A stretch of 64,000 nucleotides of DNA from assembly GCA_030432695.1 (NCBI GenBank), contig JAUILN010000021.1, positions 101,936 to 165,935 of the forward strand, read 5' to 3'. The notes under the pieces were generated by a model. It did no database searches and had not been told where the DNA came from. It saw nothing but the letters and a program-made list of their open reading frames with translations. Position 1 is the stretch's first letter; the number at the start of each line of letters is the position of its first letter. Origin of the DNA: a bacterium. Its GTDB lineage: Bacteria; Planctomycetota; UBA1135; UBA2386. Of this stretch, positions 8,118 to 15,497 are shown in pieces. Made by a program: the position numbers and the translations under genes.

Positions 8118-9191
8118 TCACCTCTCGACCCGCGAGCGCAGCTCCTCGACCTCACCGCCGCGGAGCACCTGCAGCACCAGGTCCTGACCGTTCTCCAGGC
8201 CCCGCAGCGCGTGGCGGACCTTCTCGGTGCCGCCGCGCTGGCCGACCTCGATGCCCTGCACCGCCAGGATGACGTCGCCGCCGAGCAGCACCGGCTGACC
8301 GGCGATCGTCGCCGGCACCACGCCGTCGCGCAGACCGAGCGCCGCGGCGGGAGAGTGGCGCGCGACCCGCTGCACCAGCATGCCCGAGCGGCCCTCCGGC
8401 AGGTTCAGCACCCGCGCCAGTTCGCCGGTGAGCACCACCACCTCGACGCCCGACCAGAAGGCGTCGCCCTCGATCAGGATGCGGCGCACCACGTTGGAGG
8501 TCACGGCGAAGCCCAGGCCTTCGTTGCCGCCGGTGGTCGAGACGATGTGGCTGACGATGCCGATCACCTCGCCCTTCATGTCGAACATCGGGCCGCCGGA
8601 GTTGCCCTGGTTGATCGCCGCGTCGGTCTGGAAGAGCTCGGTGTCGAACACGCTGCGCACCGGCCCGGCCTGGGACCGCCGCGCGCTGATGTGACCGACC
8701 GTCAGCGTGTGGCTGATGCCACGTGGCGCGCCGACCACGAACACGTCCCGGCCGACCCGGACCCGGTCGGAGTCGCCGAGCGTCGCGATGTGGGTCGAGG
8801 CGGGGAACGGGTCCCGCACGCGGATGAGTGCCACGTCGTTGAGCAGGTCCGACGCGATCACGTCGGCCGGGATCTCGGTCCCGTCGGGGAAGACCACGTG
8901 GACGATGTCCGCGGTGTGGACCACGTGCGCGGCGGTGAGCACCGAGCCGTCGCGGTCGATGACGACCCCTGAGCCGAGGCCGGCGATGGCGGTGAGCTGG
9001 CCGGTACCGTCTTCGTCGGGGACCACGGAGTGTGAGGCGGTGCGGATCGTGACGACGGACGACTGGACGCGGGCGAACACGTCCTCCAGGCTCGCGGTCG
9101 GACGCGTGTCGGGTTCCTGCGCCACCGGGAGCGCGCAGGCGCTGAGCAGGGCGGGAAGGGACAGCAGGGCGGTGCGGAAGGGATCGTTCAT
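8118..9191 (-). CDS. HtrA/DegP-like serine protease with PDZ domain, probable lipoprotein
   Basis: 357 residues from ATG at 9191. The signal sequence ends in a lipobox, LLSAC, with Cys19, so the protein is probably lipidated at the cell envelope. A trypsin-fold domain follows with a complete triad: His89 in LTAAHVVH, Asp119 in LLNDVALIRV and Ser198 in NQGNSGGPMFD. Residues from about 260 form one PDZ domain (GMLVQRVARHSPAAALGLRDG). Family members degrade or sense misfolded envelope proteins. The frame runs 23 codons upstream of this start, but the signal peptide begins at the chosen methionine. It is convergent with the arsenate-reductase-like gene and divergent from the BrkB-like gene. Confidence 0.9.
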   Translation of the reverse strand: MNDPFRTALLSLPALLSACALPVAQEPDTRPTASLEDVFARVQSSVVTIRTASHSVVPDEDGTGQLTAIAGLGSGVVIDRDGSVLTAAHVVHTADIVHVVFPDGTEIPADVIASDLLNDVALIRVRDPFPASTHIATLGDSDRVRVGRDVFVVGAPRGISHTLTVGHISARRSQAGPVRSVFDTELFQTDAAINQGNSGGPMFDMKGEVIGIVSHIVSTTGGNEGLGFAVTSNVVRRILIEGDAFWSGVEVVVLTGELARVLNLPEGRSGMLVQRVARHSPAAALGLRDGVVPATIAGQPVLLGGDVILAVQGIEVGQRGGTEKVRHALRGLENGQDLVLQVLRGGEVEELRSRVER

Positions 9192-9258
9192 CGCAGGGGA
9201 GTCGAGGTCGGCGAGAGGATTGTGCCAATCCCGCGGCAGCGCTCTACCATCCGCGCGC

Positions 9259-10641
9259 ATGAGGTGGCTGATTCGCTTCTTCCGACGAGACCTCTGGGAG
9301 ACCGATCTCCGCGAGGCGGGCTGGCTGAAGCGGGTCGGCTTCTCGGCGCTGCGGGTGGTCTCGCACGTGGTCCTGTACTACGACAAGCACCAGATCGGCA
9401 TCCGCGCGGCGGGTCTGTCGATGCTGACGCTGCTGGCGATCGTGCCGATCCTGGCGGTGGCGTCCGGCGTGGCCGCCGGCTTCGGGTATGGCGCGGAGCT
9501 CGACGCGTGGATGTCGGAGCGGGCCGCCGAGCAGGAGGGCGCATTCCGGCAGGGGATCGAGACGATCCAGGGGATGGTCCGGAACACCGACTTCCGTGGC
9601 ATCGGCGCGGTCGGCACGTTGATGTTGGTCTGGTCCGGGCTGGCGCTGTTCGCGCGGGTCGAGGGTTCGCTGAACTTCGCGTGGCGGACCACCCAGGCCC
9701 GCGGCTGGTTGACGCGGCTCACCAGCTTCGTGTCGCTGGTGATCTTCGTTCCGGTGCTGCTGCTCGGAGCATTTGCTGGGGCCTCGTTCCTCGGCAGCGT
9801 GGGCGAGGAGGTCACCGGCTGGCAGGCGTGGCTGCGGCCGTTGGTCGACGCCGGGCTCTGGATGGTGCCCTTCGGTCTCGCCTGGATCGCGTTCCTGACG
9901 GTCTACAAGTTCCTGCCCAGTGCGAGCGTGGACTGGATCCCGGCACTGATCTCCGGCGTCTTCACCGGCACTGCGCTGATCGCCATGCACTGGGTCTACG
10001 TCCGCACCCAGGTCGAGGTGGCCAAGGGCAACCCGATCTACGGCACGTTGGCGGCCTTGCCGCTGCTGTTGGTCTACCTGCAACTCCAGTGGTCCATCGT
10101 GCTGCTCGGCGCGGAGATCGGCTACGCGGTCCAACACCTGCACCTGATCGGTCCGGGGCGCGACCTCGACAGGTTGGCGCCCGCGGTGCGTGAGCGGGTG
10201 GCGGTGCGGCTGGCCGACGAGACCGCGGATCGTTTCGCCGCCGGTGAAGGACCGACCCAGCTGGAGATCGCCGCGGCACGGATGGACGTGCCGGCCGAGT
10301 GGCTCGAGACGGTGGCGGAGGAGCTGGTCGGGGCGGGCATCCTGGTCCGGGTACAGGGTGGGGCGGTGGCGCCGGCGCGTCCGCCGTCGAAGATTCCCTT
10401 GTCGGAGGTGGTCACCGCGGCGCGCGGAACGATCCCGGACAACATGGGCAAGGGGCTGGTCCTGGCCGAGGACGTGTCGCGGGCCCTTCGCGATGCCCAG
10501 GCCGCATCGATGGAGCAGCTCCGGCGGGTCATGCTCACGCCTGCCGACGCCGGTGGCGGTGAGTCGCCCCGGGACCCCGAGCCCGCGGCGATCGATGCAG
10601 GTCTCGGCGGTGCGCCGTCGGGTGGCGTGGCGCCGCGCTGA
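9259..10641 (+). CDS. YihY/BrkB-family inner-membrane protein with C-terminal winged-helix-like region
   Basis: 460 residues from ATG at 9259. After an amphipathic N-terminus there are about six membrane helices, including GLSMLTLLAIVPILAV, FVSLVIFVPVLLLGAF, WMVPFGLAWIAFLTVY and LAALPLLLVYLQLQWS. The conserved YKFLPSASVDW and GNPIYGTLAALP stretches are typical of the YihY/UPF0761 family (formerly called RNase BN). The last 140 residues are soluble and resemble a winged-helix segment followed by a flexible tail, a common extension in this family. The function of the family is unresolved. The intergenic space to the divergent protease gene is 67 bases. Confidence 0.85.
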   Translation: MRWLIRFFRRDLWETDLREAGWLKRVGFSALRVVSHVVLYYDKHQIGIRAAGLSMLTLLAIVPILAVASGVAAGFGYGAELDAWMSERAAEQEGAFRQGIETIQGMVRNTDFRGIGAVGTLMLVWSGLALFARVEGSLNFAWRTTQARGWLTRLTSFVSLVIFVPVLLLGAFAGASFLGSVGEEVTGWQAWLRPLVDAGLWMVPFGLAWIAFLTVYKFLPSASVDWIPALISGVFTGTALIAMHWVYVRTQVEVAKGNPIYGTLAALPLLLVYLQLQWSIVLLGAEIGYAVQHLHLIGPGRDLDRLAPAVRERVAVRLADETADRFAAGEGPTQLEIAAARMDVPAEWLETVAEELVGAGILVRVQGGAVAPARPPSKIPLSEVVTAARGTIPDNMGKGLVLAEDVSRALRDAQAASMEQLRRVMLTPADAGGGESPRDPEPAAIDAGLGGAPSGGVAPR

Positions 10642-10659
10642 TTCTCGGGAGCGGTCGAT
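10635..10659 (+). repeat. Interspersed repeat copy 1, overlapping the stop codon of the BrkB-like gene
   Basis: Starts with GCGCTGATTCTCGGGAG, shared exactly over 17 bases with the minus-strand copy at 12385-12415; after two mismatches GTCGAT also matches. The TGA stop of the membrane-protein gene lies inside the element. A third copy is at 60840-60870. Confidence 0.5.
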
Positions 10660-10723
10660 GCCGCGCTGAGAAGTCGGCGGCGCTCCCCTTCGTCGCGGAG
10701 AGATCGCGTGCCAACATGGCCGC

Positions 10724-12289
10724 ATGCAACGGCGCGCCATGCTCGATCGTCTCGTCGACCGCGACGGCCCTTGGGACCTGTTGGTGATCGGCGGTGGTGC
10801 GACCGGGCTCGGCGTCGCGGTCGATGCCGCCGCGCGGGGTCACGCGGTCGCGTTGCTCGATCGGCACGACTTCGGCAAGGGTACCTCCAGCCGGAGCACC
10901 AAGCTGGTGCACGGCGGCGTGCGCTACCTGCAGCAGGGCAACGTCTCGCTGGTGATGGAGGCGTTGCGGGAGCGCGGTCGGCTGCGACGCAACGCTCCGC
11001 ATCTCGTGCACGACCTGCGGTTCATCGTCCCCAACTACGCGTGGTGGGAGGCGCCGTTCTACGGCATCGGCATGAAGGTCTACGACCTGCTCGCCGGGCG
11101 CTACGGCTTCGGGCCGTCGCGCAACCTGTCGCGGGAGAAGGTGCTGGAGGCGATCCCGACGCTCGAGACCGAGGGGTTGCGCGGTGGCGTTCAGTACTAC
11201 GATGGCCAGTTCGACGACGCGCGGCTGTTGGTCGACCTGGCGCAGACCGCCGCGGAGCAGGGGGCGGTGTTGGTCAACCACTGCGGGGTCGTGTCGCTGA
11301 CCAAAGGGCGCGACGGCTTCGTGAGCGGGGTCGTCGCGTGCGACGCGGAGAGCGGACGCGAGTTCGAGCTGGCCGCGAAGGTCGTGGTCAACGCTACGGG
11401 TCCGTTCACCGACGAGGTCCTGCGGATGGACGACCCCGCTGCGCCGCGGCGGATCGCGCCGAGTCAGGGCATCCATCTGGTGTTCGACCGGAGCTTCCTC
11501 CCGGGCGACAGCGCGATCATGGTGCCGCGGACCAGCGACGGTCGGGTGCTGTTCGCCATTCCGTGGCTGGGGCACACGCTGGTCGGAACGACCGACACGC
11601 CGATCGACGCGGCGGTGGAGGAGCCCGAGGCGCGCGAGGACGAGATCGAGTTCATCCTCCAGACCGCGCGGCACTATCTGCTGAAGGACCCGTCGCGTGC
11701 CGACGTGAAGGCTGTGTTCACCGGGATCCGTCCGCTGGTGAGAGGCGGCGAGAGCGAGAGCACGGCCGAGCTGTCGCGTGACCACACGATCCACATCACT
11801 TCGTCGGGTCTCCTGACCATCGTGGGGGGCAAGTGGACGACCTACCGCAACATGGCGGAAGACGTGGTCGACCATGCGCAGACATTGGGCGAACTCGACG
11901 ACCGGCCGTGCACGACCCGGGAGCTGCACATCCACGGCCACCACGAACATGCCGAACGGTTCGGGGACTATGCCGCCTGGGGGAGCGATGCGCCGGCGCT
12001 GCGCGAGCTGTGCGAAGGTGAGCCGGGTTGGAGCGAGCCGTTGGTGCCCGGCCTGCATTACCGCGTCGGGCAGGTCGTGTGGGCCGCGCGTCGCGAGATG
12101 GCGCGCACGGTGGAGGATGTGCTGGCGCGGCGGACCCGTGCGCTGTTCCTCGACGCCGCCGGAGCGGTCGCCGCGGCGTCGACCGTAGCGCGCCTCCTCG
12201 CGGCCGAACTGGGTCGCGACGATGCGTGGCAGCAGGAGCAGGTCCGCTCGTTCACCGAGCTGGCCCGGGCCTACCGACTCGGCGACTGA
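10724..12289 (+). CDS. glpD: Aerobic glycerol-3-phosphate dehydrogenase (FAD)
   Basis: 521 residues. The N-terminus carries the dinucleotide-binding motif LLVIGGGATGLG and the GlpD signature GTSSRSTKLVHGGVRYLQ. VVNATGPFTDEV, IPWLGHTLVGTTDT and IVGGKWTTYRNMAED are also characteristic. The C-terminal helical domain is complete, so length and domain content match GlpD. The enzyme oxidises sn-glycerol 3-phosphate to dihydroxyacetone phosphate and passes electrons to the quinone pool at the inner membrane. No glycerol kinase or facilitator gene lies nearby, so it is probably used in lipid turnover. ATG at 10724 was preferred; a second ATG at 10739 is possible. Confidence 0.93.
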   Translation: MQRRAMLDRLVDRDGPWDLLVIGGGATGLGVAVDAAARGHAVALLDRHDFGKGTSSRSTKLVHGGVRYLQQGNVSLVMEALRERGRLRRNAPHLVHDLRFIVPNYAWWEAPFYGIGMKVYDLLAGRYGFGPSRNLSREKVLEAIPTLETEGLRGGVQYYDGQFDDARLLVDLAQTAAEQGAVLVNHCGVVSLTKGRDGFVSGVVACDAESGREFELAAKVVVNATGPFTDEVLRMDDPAAPRRIAPSQGIHLVFDRSFLPGDSAIMVPRTSDGRVLFAIPWLGHTLVGTTDTPIDAAVEEPEAREDEIEFILQTARHYLLKDPSRADVKAVFTGIRPLVRGGESESTAELSRDHTIHITSSGLLTIVGGKWTTYRNMAEDVVDHAQTLGELDDRPCTTRELHIHGHHEHAERFGDYAAWGSDAPALRELCEGEPGWSEPLVPGLHYRVGQVVWAARREMARTVEDVLARRTRALFLDAAGAVAAASTVARLLAAELGRDDAWQQEQVRSFTELARAYRLGD

Positions 12290-12384
12290 CGCGTCGGTCG
12301 GTCCTACGACGTTCAGAGCGCGTTACGTCTTCGACTCGCGCTGTGCGCGGGCCGGGAGGGGCCCGCCAGACAGCAACTCGTGCC

Positions 12385-12415
12385 GTTTGGATCGACTCCT
12401 CCCGAGAATCAGCGC
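12385..12415 (-). repeat. Interspersed repeat copy 2
   Basis: 31 bases that match the copy at 60840-60870 in 30 positions when read on the opposite strand. They also share 17 contiguous bases (GCGCTGATTCTCGGGAG) with the copy at 10635. It lies about 30 bases downstream of the stop of the minus-strand gene at 12445. Confidence 0.55.
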
Positions 12416-12444
12416 TCGACGCGCAGGTTCTCGGAAGTAGTAGA

Positions 12445-13266
12445 TCAGCGGATCTGCGCGAGCGTCGGGTTGGTCAGGTCGAGCTGACCGCCCTGCAGCA
12501 GAATGCCCTGGGTGCCGAGGTCGGCGCCGATGAGGTTGGGCATCGTCGGGATCGGCAGCTGCAGCTGACCCATCGCGTCGGTCGACACGAGCACGGGGTT
12601 GATCGCAAAGCCGAAGTAGACCGTGCAGTTGGCGACCGGGAAGCCGCTGGCGCTCGGCGCTCCGAATGCGATCCAGCCCTGGTTGGGGATCTGGAACGTC
12701 AGGGTCTGAGCAGGAGTCGGCGTGCCGGTGACGTCCATGCGGCTCGAGCCGCAGGGCAACTGGTAGTCGTGCAGCGCCGGCGTGTTCGGATCCAGCGTGA
12801 CCGTCGCGATGTTGCTCTGAGCGATCGAGATCGCATTCGGATCGCTGACGCAGGTCGGCACCGTGGTCGAGCGGTTCACCAGGATGTACTGCAGGTCGGC
12901 CTGCTGGCCGGCGAACCAGGTGCGCTGCTGGCCATTCGTGCCGAACTGCGCGATCACCACGAACGAGTTGTCCGGCAGGACGAAGCCGCGCTGGCACTGG
13001 GCCACCCAGGTGCAGCCCGGGATGGTCGAGCCGTCGTAGCGCCGCGGGCGGACCAGCAGCACGATCTGCTGGGTCGCGGATGGCGCTTGGCTGATCGTGC
13101 CGCGTACCGAGAAATAGAAGACCTCGGGGACGGTCTGGCAGCCGGCGATCGCCGGCGTGCCGGGAATGCGCGGCACCGGTCCGCTGGTCGTGACCGTCAG
13201 GGTCTGGGTCGCGGCCGCACCGGCCAGGATGCCGGCGCACAGCGCCAGGCGGAGAGTGGTGAACAT
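12445..13266 (-). CDS. Secreted beta-rich protein, paralogue of the protein at 14673-15497
   Basis: 273 residues from ATG at 13266, which is preceded by AAGGAGGAAG, one of the strongest ribosome binding sites in the window. A signal peptide (about residues 1-19) is followed by a Thr/Gln-rich, all-beta-looking chain with several cysteines. It aligns throughout with the 274-residue protein encoded 1.4 kb away on the other strand. Shared blocks include the N-terminal VPRI near the cleavage site, FGTNGQQR followed by a WF pair, GTPTPxQT, and LGTQGI near the end. I recognise no described family. Such proteins are common among exported proteins of planctomycetes, but the role is unknown. Confidence 0.75.
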   Translation of the reverse strand: MFTTLRLALCAGILAGAAATQTLTVTTSGPVPRIPGTPAIAGCQTVPEVFYFSVRGTISQAPSATQQIVLLVRPRRYDGSTIPGCTWVAQCQRGFVLPDNSFVVIAQFGTNGQQRTWFAGQQADLQYILVNRSTTVPTCVSDPNAISIAQSNIATVTLDPNTPALHDYQLPCGSSRMDVTGTPTPAQTLTFQIPNQGWIAFGAPSASGFPVANCTVYFGFAINPVLVSTDAMGQLQLPIPTMPNLIGADLGTQGILLQGGQLDLTNPTLAQIR

Positions 13267-13340
13267 CGGGCTTCCTCCTTGATGCGGACCCGGGGAGCAC
13301 ACCGCGTCTCGGCGGGCCCCTCGGATCCGGAGCGTCTGGA

Positions 13341-14357
13341 TCAGAGCTGGATCTCGTGCGCGTCGCTCAGCGCCCACTGGCCGTTGCTGGCGCCGGAGTC
13401 GACGACCACCGCCTGCAGCATCAGGCTCAGGCCACCGAGACCCATCGGGGTCCGGAAGTACGACGACGAGCCGGCGCCCGGCGCGATGATGGCGGGGCCG
13501 AACGGACCATTGCCGGTGCCGACCAGGAAGCCGAGCGGCTGATTCAGGCTGAACCAGAAGTCGGCGATCTGCGGGGTGGGCGGCGAGCCGGTGCTGAACA
13601 GCTGGCCGACGACGATGTAGGGGCGCAGCGCGTAGCCACCCTGCGGCGAACTCACGTTGACCTCGAGCAGGTCGCCGGCCGACGCCTGCTTGACGTCGAA
13701 ACCGATGCCGCTCGTCGCCATGCCGCCGGCGACGCCGGTGGCCAGCGTGACGTCCTCACCGGTGCCCGGGTAGGCGGCCGAGCCGCCAGGGCCGGTGAAC
13801 TCGACGTCGTCGATCTGCGCGGCGCCCGGCGCGTTGCCCGGCTGCAGGAACAGGATCAGCGCCTGCACCGAGGCGGTGCCGGCCGGTGCGGTGCCGGACA
13901 CCGGGGCGTTGTCGATCCAGGTGTCGGTCGGCGACGTGCCGTCGAGGACCGTGCCTTCGAAGCCGGCGATCTCGCCACCCGCCCCGTTGAAGAACGCGAT
14001 CTTCATCACGACCCAGTTGTCGTTCGGCGCGCCGGCACCGACCAGCGCGTCGCCGCTGAAGTGGCGCGACCAGCAGTCGATGGTGAAGGTCTGGCCGGGC
14101 GCGGCCGGGAACGACTGGAAGATGCCGATGACGTCGAAGCCACCGCTGAAGTTGCCGAACAGCGAGGCGAGCGTGTTGCCGGTCCGAGGCGTGACGGCCG
14201 GCGGGTTCGCGGGGATCGGGTTGGCGTTGCCGAACGCGCCCCAGCCGGCGAACGAGCCGCCTGCATCTTCGAAGCTCGGGTTGACGAGCAGGTTCTGGGC
14301 GGAGAGGGAGGGGACGAGGAGGGCGGCGAGCACGGCGCCGCAGACGGGGAGCTTCAT
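13341..14357 (-). CDS. Secreted protein with carbohydrate-binding-module-like N-terminal domain
   Basis: 338 residues from ATG at 14357, starting with a signal peptide that ends near SLSAQ. The mature protein opens with NLLVNPSFEDAGGSFAGW, the typical entry of CBM4/9/CenC-like jelly-roll domains (N-x-S-F-E-x-G at the first strand), extending to about residue 165. The second half is a beta-rich domain without a recognised name. The frame remains open upstream, but those residues do not resemble protein and come before the signal peptide. It is followed after 74 bases by another secreted-protein gene on the same strand. Sugar binding is inferred from the domain only. Confidence 0.7.
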   Translation of the reverse strand: MKLPVCGAVLAALLVPSLSAQNLLVNPSFEDAGGSFAGWGAFGNANPIPANPPAVTPRTGNTLASLFGNFSGGFDVIGIFQSFPAAPGQTFTIDCWSRHFSGDALVGAGAPNDNWVVMKIAFFNGAGGEIAGFEGTVLDGTSPTDTWIDNAPVSGTAPAGTASVQALILFLQPGNAPGAAQIDDVEFTGPGGSAAYPGTGEDVTLATGVAGGMATSGIGFDVKQASAGDLLEVNVSSPQGGYALRPYIVVGQLFSTGSPPTPQIADFWFSLNQPLGFLVGTGNGPFGPAIIAPGAGSSSYFRTPMGLGGLSLMLQAVVVDSGASNGQWALSDAHEIQL

Positions 14358-14672
14358 CAGGATGGGAATCGAGAGGGCCAGCCGGCATACGCCGACCTGG
14401 GAACGAGGGTTCGAGATCCGGTCCTTCGTCGGATCTCGCGGGAAGACCGGGAGTGTAGGTCGACTTTCTGGTTTGCGAAGGGGCCGAAGCGACTTGGTGG
14501 CAACTGCCCGGCTGCCCCGAAGAGCCTCGCTTCGAGTGGATCGAATCGAGGAGATGCATCCATCGGAGATCCCGCGAAGAAAGGCCGCGCTTCGCAGTGA
14601 CGTTGCGTGCCGGGGGGTCGTCCCCCCGTCGCTCCGCGCTAACGTCTGGCGCTCGCAATCAGGAACCCTCCC
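14358..14672. other. Divergent intergenic region with one GC hairpin
   Basis: 315 bases between two divergent secreted-protein genes, with no plausible coding frame. The only structure seen is a perfect hairpin at 14611-14628: a seven-base stem of C plus six G against six C plus G around a TCGT loop, about 45 bases before the start of the plus-strand gene. Promoters for both genes should lie here, but no clear -35/-10 pair was found. Confidence 0.45.
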
Positions 14673-15497
14673 ATGCAACGACTCCCGCTCCTGCTCTCCT
14701 CCCTCCTCGTCGTGTGCGGGCTCGCACTGCCCGCGACGGCGCAGCTCTCCAACCTCACCAACGGCACGGTGCCGCGCATTGCGACGCCGAACATCCAGCC
14801 GTGCTCGACCGCGCCGGAACCCTACTACTTCCAGGTGCAGGGCACGGTCTCGCGGCAGCTCGCGCCGAACGAGGAGATCCGCCTCCTGATCCGTCCGATC
14901 CTCCTCAATGGTGGGCCGATCTTCGGCTGTGAGTGGATCTCGCAGTGCTTCCGCCCGACGCCCGATGCACAGGGCAACTTCACCGCCATCGGTCAGTTCG
15001 GTACCAATGGACAACAGCGCAGCTGGTTCTCCGGCGCGCAGGCCGACGCCCAGTTCGCGATCGTCGACACCAATGCCGGAGTCGGCGTCTGCATCGCCAA
15101 TCCGCAGCTCGTGTCGGTGGCGATCTCGAACGTGACCCGCATCAACATCGACCCTTCGATCCCGACGCTGTTCGACTTCCAGATCCCCTGCGCGGGCAGC
15201 GCGGCCGACGTGCAGGGCACGCCGACGCCGGGTCAGACCGTCACCTGGCAGCTCCCGCAGCAGGGTGCGGTGATCTTCGGCTTCGCCGACACCACCGGCT
15301 TCCTGTTCCAGGGCTGCCAGATCTACTTCACCTCCGGTTCGCCGTTGGTGATCGTCAACACCGACGCGACCGGCTTGCTGTCGCTGCCGATCCCGATGGA
15401 CCCCGCGCTGCTCGGCACCGATGTCGGGACTCAGGGCATCCAGGTGACGGGCGGCGTGCTGGACATGACCCAGCCGACCTACGTGTCGATCCGATGA
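14673..15497 (+). CDS. Secreted beta-rich protein, first gene of a unit with the GH81 glucanase
   Basis: 274 residues with a signal peptide ending near LPATAQ. It is a full-length paralogue of the protein at 12445-13266: FGTNGQQRSWF, GTPTPGQTVTW and LGTDVGTQGI correspond closely, and paired cysteines (QPCS, FGCEW, SQCF, IPCAG, QGCQ) recur at the same places. Its stop codon overlaps the start of the GH81 gene as ATGA, so the two are translationally coupled. That coupling hints at a role near beta-glucan breakdown, for example binding or cell-surface display, but no sugar-binding motif is recognisable. Confidence 0.75.
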   Translation: MQRLPLLLSSLLVVCGLALPATAQLSNLTNGTVPRIATPNIQPCSTAPEPYYFQVQGTVSRQLAPNEEIRLLIRPILLNGGPIFGCEWISQCFRPTPDAQGNFTAIGQFGTNGQQRSWFSGAQADAQFAIVDTNAGVGVCIANPQLVSVAISNVTRINIDPSIPTLFDFQIPCAGSAADVQGTPTPGQTVTWQLPQQGAVIFGFADTTGFLFQGCQIYFTSGSPLVIVNTDATGLLSLPIPMDPALLGTDVGTQGIQVTGGVLDMTQPTYVSIR